Shown: positions 16,958 through 25,299 of the stretch, in pieces | Layout: the number at the start of each line of letters is the position of its first letter | Position numbering within the stretch: the first letter of the stretch is position 1 | Assembly: GCA_900318375.1 (NCBI GenBank) | Contig: ONKG01000017.1 | Location: 1-41,075, forward strand | DNA: 41,075 nt | Direction of reading: 5' to 3' | From: an uncultured Lachnospiraceae bacterium | GTDB lineage: Bacteria > Bacillota > Clostridia > Lachnospirales > Lachnospiraceae | Notes under the pieces: model-generated | The model's input: only the letters and a program-made list of their open reading frames with translations | What the model was told of the DNA's origin: nothing | Database searches by the model: none | Program-made: the position numbers and the translations under genes

Positions 16958-17018
16958 CGGACATTGGTGCCGGACATTCACGGGACATTGACGCCGGACA
17001 TTCACGGGACAGTGGCGG
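16958..17018 (+). repeat. GGACATTCACGGGACA-type tandem repeat
   Basis: One partial unit (CGGACATTGGTGC) and two 24-nt units, 16971-16994 and 16995-17018, each starting CGGACATTCACGGGACA. A related array with CGGACA/GGACATTCACGGACA lies at 26545-26592. Both are just upstream of plus-strand genes. Confidence 0.8.
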
Positions 17019-17028
17019 CGGCAGGCCC

Positions 17029-17065
17029 GGGACGCCGGTGAAGACGTCCCGCACTTTTATTTTTT
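17029..17065 (+). terminator. Hairpin with T-rich tail upstream of the HtrA-like gene
   Basis: GGGACG (17029-17034) pairs with CGTCCC (17045-17050), followed by GCACTTTTATTTTTT. It looks like an intrinsic terminator or attenuator positioned before the HtrA-like gene. No upstream plus-strand gene needs it, so it may act in the leader. Confidence 0.45.
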
Positions 17066-17123
17066 CATTCCAAAGAGTATACTTGAATGCAGACATTGCA
17101 ACCAGGTCAGGGAAAGAAGATAT

Positions 17124-18503
17124 ATGGAAGAAAAGAAAAAAAATGATCTGAAGGATAAAACAGTTCTGCAGGATCCGGAGAATATTATAAAAAGTACCGA
17201 GGCGGACACCGAAACGATCGTTGATTTCATGCACGAGGAAATCAAGAAGCGTCCTGTGAATCATAAAAAGATACTGCAGCGTGCGCGCGAGACAATGGTG
17301 ATCGCGGTCCTGTTCGGCACAGTGTCCTGCCTTGTTTTTGCGATCCTGCTGCCGATCATCAACAATGCTCTGAATCCGGGAGAAGAGACGACACAGACGG
17401 TGACCCTTCCGGAGGAGAAACCAAGTGAAGAGCTTACTCCCGAGGACATGGTGGAGAATGACCGGAAAAAGGAAGCCTCCGAAGAGAAGCAAAAACTCAG
17501 CGAGGAGCTGGATGCCCTTCTGGATGAAAAAATAATCGGCGTTGAGCAGTATAAAAGGATCAGCGCATCCCTGCAGAATCTTGCAAAGGAAAATGCCGGC
17601 ATGATCGCGGCGGTTTCGGGAATTACATCGGATACGGACTGGTTCAATGACTCCTATGAGAACAGAGACACGACAGCCGGCCTCGTGACGAAAAAAACAG
17701 ATACCGAGATCTTTATTCTGGTACAAAGCCGGCGGATTGAAGATGCGCAGAAAATATTGGTGACATTCCATGACGGCACAGAGGCGGAAGCTCAGATCAA
17801 GAGCTCAGACAGTATCACCGGACTCTCGGTCCTTTCCGTTCCGGTTTCTTCTGTACCGGCAGCAAACAGGGCGGAGATCAAAGAGGCAGAGCTGGGTACA
17901 TCTGCCAACACAATCCTTACCGGTGCGCCGGTGATCGCAATCGGAAGCCCGACAGGGACGTTGGAATCAGTGATTTACGGAAATGTGACAGGATCCGGCG
18001 AGAGTCTGGAGATCGCGGACAATTATCTCTGCCGCATCACCACAGATATTTACGGAAGCAGTGACGCGACGGGCTTTCTCATCAATCTTGACGGCGAAGT
18101 GGTCGGGATGATCGATATGCGTTACAAGGACAGCAATGTACCCAACATGCTCTGCGGCATCGGAATCTCCGAGCTGCGCCCCATTATTCGGCGGCTGGAA
18201 GAAGGAGGGACCAAGGCATATCTGGGCGTCAGCGGAATCGACGTCACACAGGAAATCAGCGACGCAAACGAAATACCTCTCGGCGTATGGGTAACACATG
18301 TGGAAGAGGATTCTCCGGCTATGGCAGCGGGCATCCAGAAAGGCGATGTCATTACAGGTGTGGGCAAAAATGATATACTTACCATGGCGGGTCTCACTAT
18401 ACAGCTCACGCAGACGGAACCGGGCGAGACGGTGACGCTTCGTATTATGCGCCGTAATGGCGGAAGCTTTGAAGAAATCAAGGTGAGCGTCACTACACAG
18501 TAG
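17124..18503 (+). CDS. HtrA/DegP-like membrane protein with PDZ domain, catalytic triad lost
   Basis: The 459-aa protein has a cytoplasmic N-terminus, one TM helix (about 57-80), a Glu/Lys-rich segment, a trypsin-like beta-barrel region (about 165-355) and a C-terminal PDZ domain (about 365-457; VEEDSPAMAAGIQKGDVITGVG). Alignment by eye to HtrA places R203 where the catalytic His of TNNHV lies (LVQSRRIEDAQK). G233 takes the Asp position of TDLAV (SITGLSVL), and A315 takes the nucleophilic Ser of GNSGG (GSSDATGFLIN). All three residues are changed while the fold-forming residues persist, so this is probably a non-proteolytic adaptor or scaffold. yhaM follows 52 nt later. Confidence 0.85.
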   Translation: MEEKKKNDLKDKTVLQDPENIIKSTEADTETIVDFMHEEIKKRPVNHKKILQRARETMVIAVLFGTVSCLVFAILLPIINNALNPGEETTQTVTLPEEKPSEELTPEDMVENDRKKEASEEKQKLSEELDALLDEKIIGVEQYKRISASLQNLAKENAGMIAAVSGITSDTDWFNDSYENRDTTAGLVTKKTDTEIFILVQSRRIEDAQKILVTFHDGTEAEAQIKSSDSITGLSVLSVPVSSVPAANRAEIKEAELGTSANTILTGAPVIAIGSPTGTLESVIYGNVTGSGESLEIADNYLCRITTDIYGSSDATGFLINLDGEVVGMIDMRYKDSNVPNMLCGIGISELRPIIRRLEEGGTKAYLGVSGIDVTQEISDANEIPLGVWVTHVEEDSPAMAAGIQKGDVITGVGKNDILTMAGLTIQLTQTEPGETVTLRIMRRNGGSFEEIKVSVTTQ

Positions 18504-18555
18504 AACGCAAGGCCTTAAGAATATTTATTACAATTAGAAAGAGAGCAGAAAAATA

Positions 18556-19500
18556 ATGCGTTATATCAGTGAACTGAAGGATGGAAGCAGTGTAAAGGAT
18601 ATTTATCTCTGCAAAAAGAGACAGTCCCTTGTCACAAGAGCCGGAAAGGCTTATGAAACACTGACCTTCCAGGATAAGACCGGTACGATCGACGCTAAGA
18701 TCTGGGATCCCGACAGCATGGGAATCGGAGAATTCGGCGAGATGGATTACGTGGACGTTTCGGGAGAGGTTATCACTTTCCAGGGACATCTGCAGCTCAA
18801 TGTCCGCCGCGCCCGCCTGTGCCACGAAGGTGAGTATGACCCGGCCGACTACCTGCCTGTTTCCGAGCGCAATGTCGACGATATGTACAAGACAATCCTG
18901 AAGTTTGTAGACTCCATTGAAAATCCCTATCTGAAAAAGCTTCTGGAGATGTTTTTTGTAGAGGATAAAGATTTTATCAGGGAATTCAAGCTCTCTTCCG
19001 CGGCAAAATCCGTACACCACGGTTTTATCGGCGGCCTCTGTGAACACACCCTCGGGGTCGCCCAGCTCTGCCACTTCTACTGTAAATGCTACCCGCTCCT
19101 CAAAAGGGACCTCCTCGTCAGCGTCGCCCTTCTGCACGACATCGGCAAGGTACGCGAACTCTCCGCCTTCCCCCGTAATGATTACACGGAAGAGGGACAG
19201 CTCATCGGCCACATTGTCATCGGCTGCGAAATGATCGGCGAAAAGATCAAGGACATCGAAGGCTTCCCGCCCGTCCTTGCGGCAGAAGTGCGCCACTGCA
19301 TTCTCGCCCACCACGGCGAATACGAATTCGGATCCCCCAAGAAACCCGCCATCATCGAGGCCGCAGCTCTCAACTTTGCCGACAACACCGATGCCAAGAT
19401 GGAAATCTTCAAGGAAGCCATTCTGGGAACCACTGTCGGCGAAGGCTGGATCGGCTACCAGAGCTTCCTCTCCACCAACGTGAGAAAGACCACAATCTGA
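18556..19500 (+). CDS. yhaM: 3'-5' exoribonuclease YhaM family
   Basis: The 314-aa protein has an N-terminal OB-fold (about residues 10-90, ETLTFQDKTGTIDAKIWD) and an HD phosphohydrolase domain. HD metal-binding residues are visible in VHHGFIGGLCEHTLGV, LLHDIGKVREL and LAHHGEYEFGSP. YhaM-type enzymes trim 3' ends of mRNA and some DNA in the cytoplasm. Length matches Bacillus YhaM (314). The ATG at 18556 follows GAAAGAGAGCAG. The second half of the gene is markedly C-rich in codon use compared with the first half. Confidence 0.92.
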   Translation: MRYISELKDGSSVKDIYLCKKRQSLVTRAGKAYETLTFQDKTGTIDAKIWDPDSMGIGEFGEMDYVDVSGEVITFQGHLQLNVRRARLCHEGEYDPADYLPVSERNVDDMYKTILKFVDSIENPYLKKLLEMFFVEDKDFIREFKLSSAAKSVHHGFIGGLCEHTLGVAQLCHFYCKCYPLLKRDLLVSVALLHDIGKVRELSAFPRNDYTEEGQLIGHIVIGCEMIGEKIKDIEGFPPVLAAEVRHCILAHHGEYEFGSPKKPAIIEAAALNFADNTDAKMEIFKEAILGTTVGEGWIGYQSFLSTNVRKTTI

Positions 19501-19504
19501 TCAA

Positions 19505-19574
19505 TGAGTCACAAGGGACGGTTCTGACTGACTCATTACCTCTCGAGTCAGGAAAAGACGACCCTGTCTGACGC
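19505..19574. repeat. REP-like repeat pair, copy 3
   Basis: 19505-19535 is a 31-nt element with arms TGAGTCA/TGACTCA around a core containing AAGGGACGGTTCTG. 19544-19574 looks like a decayed inverted second copy (CGAGTCAG ... GACGACCCTG ... CTGAC). The core equals those at 420-450 and 6946-7018, whereas the arms differ in both halves together. Confidence 0.75.
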
Positions 19575-19621
19575 ATCGCCCCATAAACCGGTTTTTGCCA
19601 TAAGAAAAAGGAGGGAAGAAA

Positions 19622-20011
19622 ATGTTTGCATTTGCTCACAACAATTTCAACGTATCCAATCTGGACAGGTCGCTGAAATTCTATCAGGAAGCCCTGGGTC
19701 TGGAAGTGCTCCGCCGCCATGAGGGCAGCGATTACACACAGTGCTGGCTGGGGGACCACGGTGCCTCCATGCACGAACTGGAGCTCACCTGGAACTGGGA
19801 CGAGGAGGATATTCTGGATCTGGGCGATGAATTCCACCTTGCCTTCCGGACGGATGATATGCAGGCAGCCCACGATCTGCACGAAAAAATGGGATGTATT
19901 GTATTTGAGAATAAAAAAAGAGGCATCTATTTTATCGAAGATCCGGACAAGTACTGGATCGAGATCGTCCCGGACAGGAACAATCCAAATACCGTTTACT
20001 GGAAACCCTGA
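19622..20011 (+). CDS. VOC-family protein, lactoylglutathione lyase (glyoxalase I)-like
   Basis: The 129-aa protein is of the vicinal oxygen chelate fold with two beta-alpha-beta-beta-beta modules. The expected metal ligands can be placed at H6 (AHNNFNV), E54 (ELELTW), H72 (EFHLAF) and E114 (YWIEIVP), as in GloA enzymes that convert the methylglyoxal-thiol adduct. The ending DPDKYWIEIVPDRN is typical of GloA. RBS AAAGGAGGGAAG precedes the ATG. It is preceded by the REP-like pair and followed by short AT-rich repeats. Confidence 0.88.
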   Translation: MFAFAHNNFNVSNLDRSLKFYQEALGLEVLRRHEGSDYTQCWLGDHGASMHELELTWNWDEEDILDLGDEFHLAFRTDDMQAAHDLHEKMGCIVFENKKRGIYFIEDPDKYWIEIVPDRNNPNTVYWKP

Positions 20012-20054
20012 TCAAAAACCTGAGCAAATAATTCTGATCAAAAACACCCGAAAT

Positions 20055-20107
20055 AAAGGCTCGATTAAAAAGGCTCGAATAAAAAGGCTCGATTAAATAG
20101 GCTGATC
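20055..20107 (+). repeat. 14-bp tandem repeat
   Basis: Three near-identical units of AAAGGCTCGATTAA (20055-20068, 20069-20082, 20083-20096) and a partial fourth. They lie in the non-coding stretch after the VOC gene. Confidence 0.8.
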
Positions 20108-20198
20108 AGAAAACTCTGATTGAAAAATACTGAATAAAAAACTGAATTACAAAAAGTCTTATCAAAATACAGATCAGGAAGAAAAGACAGATAAAATG

Positions 20199-20252
20199 AC
20201 TCCCTCCCGGGCGGACAGGCGATTTGGAAAAGCCTGTCACCCGGAAGGGAGT
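20199..20252 (+). other. Long GC-rich hairpin
   Basis: ACTCCCTCCCGGGCGGACAG (20199-20218 and on) pairs with the stretch at 20232-20252 over about 20 bp with two or three mismatches. No T-run follows. It lies between the VOC gene and the decayed symporter and could end the VOC transcript. Confidence 0.6.
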
Positions 20253-20290
20253 ATTCATGCGTATACTGATGATCCGGATTTGGCCGGAAC

Positions 20291-21271
20291 GTGAAAATCG
20301 CAGAATCCGGAGTTCCGTCCCCGGAGGACAGAATCCTGAAGGCGTATGCCGATAAATTAGATCAAAGTTATTTTTCCGGTTACAACCGGATCGACCTCAC
20401 TGTGCGGCGGGGAACCGCAGCAGCCATGCGGCCCTGTCTTGCGGGTATGGCAGCAGCCTTTATCTTCTCTGATCCCATCAGATATTATTTCACCGTTTAT
20501 GACGTTCTCACCCTTTCCCATGTTTGTCGTTGCAGTCATTGTCCTGCATTCCATGCGTTATTCAGGCAAGTACTTTGAAAACATGAGGATTGCGATTGAG
20601 ACGGGATATACGCTGTTCTCCAGAATGCTCAGTATAGTCACCTTTACAATGCCTTTTTTCGTTTTTACAGCATTTTTGGACTTTCTGCTCTCCAACGGAT
20701 TTAAGGTAATATATAATCTTCTGGCAATGGTGGTCATATTTATGCTGGGACAGATCGTGATGATTCTGTACTATGCACTCCGGCTGTTCAGAAACAGGAT
20801 TCCCTTGCGGCCGTTTATAAAAAAACTGCTTCCGCTGCTGATTGAAAACTGGAGGATCGGGTCTGCAATTGACGCAGTGCCTTATAACATCAGATACTGT
20901 ATACGTTATTACCGCGTGAAGAGGCAGGATGTCGAGAACGCGCTTCCTGTTCTGGCTCAGATCAATCTGGACGGGAACTGCTTCTGCATCACGCTGGTTT
21001 CTCTTGCCTATATGTTCACGACTATGGAGAGCGTGGATGCGATTACAGTCCTGCTCATTGCAGTAATCATTTTCTTTCTGTCCATGGGCGCTCCCAACCA
21101 GCCGGGCTCTTTCCTGATCGCTTTTGCAATCATCCTGAAGTTTTACAGTCTGCCAATCTGATTGCCCTGGCAATCATCTGCGAAATGTTGTTTGGCGGAT
21201 TTGTGAATACGATCAATGTGGTCGGTGACATCGTCTGTGTCATGAAGCTGAAAAACCGTCCGGAGAAATAA
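20291..21271 (+). pseudogene. Decayed dicarboxylate/amino acid:cation symporter (DAACS family)
   Basis: Three pieces in two frames make one protein. Piece 1, from 20291, reads a hydrophilic N-terminus (ILKAYADKLDQSYFSGYNRI) into AAFIFSDPI. Piece 2, in another frame from about 20500 to 21161, contains most membrane helices, including INLDGN, the counterpart of the NMDGT substrate/sodium motif, and GAPNQPGSFLIAF. A stop at 21159 interrupts it. Piece 3, back in the first frame, gives LIALAIICEMLFGGFVNTIN and ends VMKLKNRPEK with TAA at 21269. At least two frameshifts and probably an internal deletion (the total is shorter than the ~400 residues of the family core) make it non-functional. The repeat-like hairpin 20199-20252 lies just upstream. 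Confidence 0.75.
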
Positions 21272-21326
21272 GCCGCAGCAATCCTGTCATTTTGCAGGAG
21301 TACAGAAAATCAGGCAGGGTTTAAAA

Positions 21327-22202
21327 TCAGTGCCGCCCCGTCTCCTCGGAAAAATCGCTGTAGACTTCGCAGTAACGGCAGGCAAAGGACACAGGTTCAC
21401 CGCCTGCGTAGAGATGTGACACATCGCCGATCCGCCGGGCGCGGAAGAGGGCTGAGCCCTGTTCCCTTTCCTCGGTGAAAAGCTCTGTGACGGAAGATGT
21501 GGGCATGGCCAGATTCTGCCACAGGAAGAATGGACTGGTCTTCCACAGGGCGGAGAGCAGCACGCAGGAGACACCCAGATGGCAGAAGAAAGCCAGGGTC
21601 TCGCGGCTTTCCTGTTCGACACGGTAAAGACCGTTTTCATGCACATATCCGTAGGAAGCCAGCAGCTCGTCGAAGGCAGTAACGACCTGGTCATATCGGG
21701 CGGGCATCTGCGATTTCAGATAGATTTCGGATTCACGCCAGCCGAAAGGATCCATGAGTTCCGGATGCTCCGCGTAGTAGATCTGTCCGATATCCCAGGG
21801 CCGGCGCAGCCGGTACAGACCCGGGGTGCAGACTTCTCCATTTCCGGGAACTTCTCCCTGCGGGAATCCCTTCGCTTCACTTTCTGTGAGACGGCTTTTG
21901 GGAATGCCTGCAGGAGGCTCAGGTTTCACATTGGGATAGGCGGCAAGAAGCTCCGGCGTCCTGTTGAGATCTACCGGCGCGTCAAATTCCTCCAGCCAGT
22001 CCAGTGTCTTCGCAGTCTTACCCGCGGCCTTCATACAGTAGGATGCAGTCTCCTGCGCCCGCCCCAGAGGTGATACGAAACAATGGTCCATCTGCAGAGA
22101 AGGGGCGGCCTGTGCCAGAAGCGCCGCTTCCCGTCTTCCTTTTTCTGTCAATGTATCTGTTGAATAATCCGGCTCCGCATGCCGTATAAATAAGAGTCGC
22201 AT
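21327..22202 (-). CDS. Histidine phosphatase family protein
   Basis: The 291-aa protein, starting at ATG 22202 (RBS GGAGGAATAAAA), has the RHG-type motif LLFIRHAEPDY with nucleophile H8 and the second basic region SPLGRAQETA. A late FFCHLGVSCVLLSALW supplies the second catalytic histidine. Family members include phosphoglycerate mutases and small-molecule phosphatases. It is longer than minimal members (about 200), with an inserted region around NVKPEPPAGIPKSRLTE. The substrate is unknown. The upstream in-frame start at 22247 lacks an RBS. Confidence 0.87.
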   Translation of the reverse strand: MRLLFIRHAEPDYSTDTLTEKGRREAALLAQAAPSLQMDHCFVSPLGRAQETASYCMKAAGKTAKTLDWLEEFDAPVDLNRTPELLAAYPNVKPEPPAGIPKSRLTESEAKGFPQGEVPGNGEVCTPGLYRLRRPWDIGQIYYAEHPELMDPFGWRESEIYLKSQMPARYDQVVTAFDELLASYGYVHENGLYRVEQESRETLAFFCHLGVSCVLLSALWKTSPFFLWQNLAMPTSSVTELFTEEREQGSALFRARRIGDVSHLYAGGEPVSFACRYCEVYSDFSEETGRH

Positions 22203-22302
22203 TTTTATTCCTCCAATGTATTGGAATCTTTTCAGCTTCGTTAACACTCAGCCTGCTCTGCCATTGTATCACAGAAACAGCCCCGGTGTACTGTACATGC
22301 CT

Positions 22303-22330
22303 TTTACAAGAAAAATTGAGTGTGTATAAT
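22303..22330 (+). promoter_or_regulatory. Promoter of the MBL-fold hydrolase gene
   Basis: TTTACA (22303-22308) and TATAAT (22325-22330) with a 16-nt spacer. The leader to the ATG at 22484 is about 145 nt long with no recognisable riboswitch. Confidence 0.65.
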
Positions 22331-22483
22331 AGTCATTACAGCGCCCGCCATCTCCAAGGGCGTGTACTCGTAATATACAGGATAAAAATGCGGCTATATT
22401 GACAGGTACAAACGTATAAAATGTAAAACCGTTTATCGGAGATGGATTTATTGTGCAGCATTTTTCAGTGTAAGAGGACGTAA

Positions 22484-23338
22484 ATGAGAATTATTAATCT
22501 GATCGAAAATACCGAGGGCCGAAGCGGCTGTGCCTATGCGCACGGGCTCTCTTTTTATGTTGAGACAAAAAAACACCGGATGCTGCTGGATCTGGGACCT
22601 TCCGGAGAAATCTTGCAAAATGCGCAGACCCTGGGCATAGACCTTACTAAAGTCGACACGGTCATTTTGAGCCACGGCCATTATGATCATTCCGGAGGCA
22701 TTCTCCCTTTTGCCGGGATCAACGACCGGGCACTGATCTATATGCAGGAGTCTGCAGTGGGAGATTATTTTTCGGACAGGGGAAAATCTGCTCCGGAGCG
22801 CTATGAATATATCGGAATCGACAAGAAAATCGCAAAGCTCCCTCAGGTCCGGTTTTTGCAGGGGGATCACAGAATTGACGATGAACTGGAACTCTTTACG
22901 ATCAAAAACAGGAGCCACAAGCTTCCTTCGTCCAATAAGCGCATTCTGGTCCGAAGGGGAGATCAATTACTATGCGACGATTTTGTCCATGAACAGTTTC
23001 TGGTGATCAGTCAAGGCCCAAAGAAGGTGCTGATGTCCGGCTGTGCCCACAGCGGAATACTGAGCATCATGGACGCATTCTGCGACAAGTACGGGAAAGA
23101 GCCGGATCTGGTTATCAGCGGTTTTCATCTGATGAAAAAAACCGAATACACCAGTGATGAGATTCGGGAGATTGAGGAGATTGCAGGGGAACTGAAGAAA
23201 TATTCCACCCGGTTTATTACATGCCATTGCACAGGCATTCCCGCTTTCGACAGAATGAAAGCGATCATGGGAGATCAGCTGGCATATGTACATTCTGGAG
23301 AGGAGATCGACCTGTCCTTTATCACACAGAATCTGTAG
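22484..23338 (+). CDS. MBL-fold metallohydrolase (COG1237-like)
   Basis: The 284-aa protein carries the metallo-beta-lactamase metal site SHGHYDHSGG (H64, H66, D68, H69), followed by the other ligands in SGCAHSGI and the C-terminal ITCHCTGIPAF. The overall pattern matches COG1237, which includes enzymes annotated as dihydropterin ribofuranosylaminobenzene phosphate synthases, but many clostridial members have no proven role. It sits 63 nt before rlmD on the same strand and may be co-transcribed. Confidence 0.88.
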   Translation: MRIINLIENTEGRSGCAYAHGLSFYVETKKHRMLLDLGPSGEILQNAQTLGIDLTKVDTVILSHGHYDHSGGILPFAGINDRALIYMQESAVGDYFSDRGKSAPERYEYIGIDKKIAKLPQVRFLQGDHRIDDELELFTIKNRSHKLPSSNKRILVRRGDQLLCDDFVHEQFLVISQGPKKVLMSGCAHSGILSIMDAFCDKYGKEPDLVISGFHLMKKTEYTSDEIREIEEIAGELKKYSTRFITCHCTGIPAFDRMKAIMGDQLAYVHSGEEIDLSFITQNL

Positions 23339-23401
23339 AATACGTATGATCTCCAGAGCGGCGGACTTTGACGGCTGCACAGAGATTTAAAGGAAAAATA
23401 C

Positions 23402-25177
23402 ATGAGACGAGCAGCAAACAGAAAAAAACAAAAGAAGCAGGCACCTGACAAAAATCTGCCCTGTCAGAAGAACGACCGCGCCGTGATCAAAATCGAGGAT
23501 ATCGGCAGCGGAGGAGAAGGAATAGGTTTTCTGAAGATTTCAGAACAGCAGCAGGACAGCGATAGAGAGACAAATACAAATGCAAATACAAACACAGCTA
23601 AAGTGACAGATACGCAGATTATTAATACTGCAGAAGCAATAGATTCAGAGGCAGAGAAGGGGAAAAAGAAGCCAGTGAAAAAAGGCTTTGCCATCTTTGT
23701 CAAAGACGCTGTGCCCGGCGACACGATTGAAGTGACCGTCACCAAGGTGACTTCCCGCTATGCCTACGGCCATCTCGACCGCATCCTGGAGCCCTCCCCC
23801 TTCCGAGTGCAACCCCGCTGTCCCATCGCAAAGACCTGCGGCGGCTGCCAGATTCAGGCCCTGGACTACGAAAAGCAGCTTGCCTTCAAGCAGAAAAAAG
23901 TGCGTGAGAACCTTATACGAATTGGCGGCTTTGATGCAGAGAAGATTGATGCAGTCATGCATCCCATTGTGGGTATGGGAGAGCCCTGGCATTACAGAAA
24001 CAAGGAACAGGTTCCTGTTCAGCAGGGCAAATACGGTCCTGTGACAGGCTTCTATGCCAGCCACTCCCACACCGTGATCCCCATGACAGACTGCTACATC
24101 GGCAGCCCTAAAAACAAACAGATCCTGGAGACAGTCCTCAGCTGGATGCAGGCACACAATGTTCCCGCTTACGACGAAGAGACAGGCAAAGGCCTCATCC
24201 GCCACATCCTTATCCGCGATGGGATCTATAGCGGACAGATCATGGTGTGTGTTATCGCCAATGACTATCGTATTCCTTATGAAAAGGAACTCGTGGAGGC
24301 ACTGCGCGGCCTGGAGGGCGTCGCATCCATCGTTCTCAATACAAATACCGAGCGAACCAATGTCATTACCGGCCGTACCCTGCGCACCCTCTGGGGAGCC
24401 GATGATATCGTTGATACCCTGCATATCCATGAAGTGATGCAGAGACCGTCTGCTGCAGGATTGCCTGCCAAAGATCTGAAGGCAGGAGATTCGACAGCAG
24501 GAGGCTCGACATCGGGAGGTTCGACAACAGAAGACTTGGCTAAAAGAGAATCAGCTGAGGGAACTTTAGCCGCAGGAGGCTTGTCCTCTACAGAGTTTAA
24601 GAAGACAGAGGAATCCGTCACCTTCGGAATCTCCCCTCTTTCCTTCTACCAAGTAAATCCCCGCCAGACGGAAAAACTCTACAGCCTGGCCCTCAACTGC
24701 GCCGGCCTGACCGGTAATGAAACAGTCTGGGACCTCTACTGCGGAGTCGGGACAATCTCCCTCTTTATGGCCCGCCATGCAAAGAAGGTCTACGGTGTCG
24801 AGATCATTCCCGAAGCCATCGAAAATGCCAGAATGAACGCGGAGAGGAACGGCATTGAAAATGCCGCATTCTACGTCGGCAAAGCGGAAGAGGTCCTCCC
24901 GAACTATGTGGAAAACCTGAAAGCGCAGGGAATGGATCCGCAGATCGACGTTATCTGCGTTGACCCGCCCCGCAAGGGCTGCGACGATGTATGCATTCAG
25001 ACCATGCTGGAAATCGCCCCCAAGCGCATAGTCTACGTCAGCTGCGACCCCGCCACCCTGGCAAGGGATCTGAAGAAGCTGGCAGAGGGCGGATATAAGC
25101 TGGAATATGTCCAGCCCGTGGATCAGTTCGCGCATACGGTGCATGTTGAGACCGTCTGTCTACTAACACATTCTTGA
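23402..25177 (+). CDS. 23S rRNA (uracil-5-)-methyltransferase RumA/RlmD family
   Basis: The 591-aa class I methyltransferase forms m5U in 23S rRNA using SAM. It has a TRAM-like N-terminus (IKIEDIGSGGEGIGF) and Fe-S cysteines in CPIAKTCGGCQIQAL. The SAM site is VWDLYCGVGTISLFMA. ICVDPPRKGCDD and the catalytic-cysteine motif VYVSCDPATLARDL complete it. Family members are about 450-470 residues. Two inserts explain the excess: a Gln/Thr/Asn-rich one near residues 43-80, and a run of ten pentapeptides near residues 352-401. Active-site motifs are intact. It is the last backbone gene before the mobile region. Confidence 0.92.
   Translation: MRRAANRKKQKKQAPDKNLPCQKNDRAVIKIEDIGSGGEGIGFLKISEQQQDSDRETNTNANTNTAKVTDTQIINTAEAIDSEAEKGKKKPVKKGFAIFVKDAVPGDTIEVTVTKVTSRYAYGHLDRILEPSPFRVQPRCPIAKTCGGCQIQALDYEKQLAFKQKKVRENLIRIGGFDAEKIDAVMHPIVGMGEPWHYRNKEQVPVQQGKYGPVTGFYASHSHTVIPMTDCYIGSPKNKQILETVLSWMQAHNVPAYDEETGKGLIRHILIRDGIYSGQIMVCVIANDYRIPYEKELVEALRGLEGVASIVLNTNTERTNVITGRTLRTLWGADDIVDTLHIHEVMQRPSAAGLPAKDLKAGDSTAGGSTSGGSTTEDLAKRESAEGTLAAGGLSSTEFKKTEESVTFGISPLSFYQVNPRQTEKLYSLALNCAGLTGNETVWDLYCGVGTISLFMARHAKKVYGVEIIPEAIENARMNAERNGIENAAFYVGKAEEVLPNYVENLKAQGMDPQIDVICVDPPRKGCDDVCIQTMLEIAPKRIVYVSCDPATLARDLKKLAEGGYKLEYVQPVDQFAHTVHVETVCLLTHS
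24455..24604 (+). repeat. Degenerate 15-bp repeats (about 10 units) inside rlmD
   Basis: In-frame 15-nt units encode AGLPA, KDLKA, GDSTA, GGSTS, GGSTT, EDLAK, RESAE, GTLAA, GGLSS and TEFKK. The middle three are the most similar at DNA level (GGAGATTCGACAGCA, GGAGGCTCGACATCG, GGAGGTTCGACAACA). Confidence 0.8.
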
Positions 25178-25206
25178 GATTAGGGGCCAGAAAAAGCCTG
25201 AAATAA

Positions 25207-25264
25207 AGGGGTTTCCGTCACCTGGAGCAGATCGTGCTCGGCGTGATGGAACCCCTCTTTTATG
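25207..25264 (+). terminator. Terminator of rlmD
   Basis: AGGGGTTTCCGTCAC (25207-25221) pairs with GTGATGGAACCCCT (25243-25256). An inner GAGCA/TGCTC stem and a CTTTTA tail complete it. It is the last backbone-type feature before the iteron-like repeats. Confidence 0.8.
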
Positions 25265-25299
25265 TCTGCGGGAACTTGTCAAAAATCAGGGTCGTGGCT

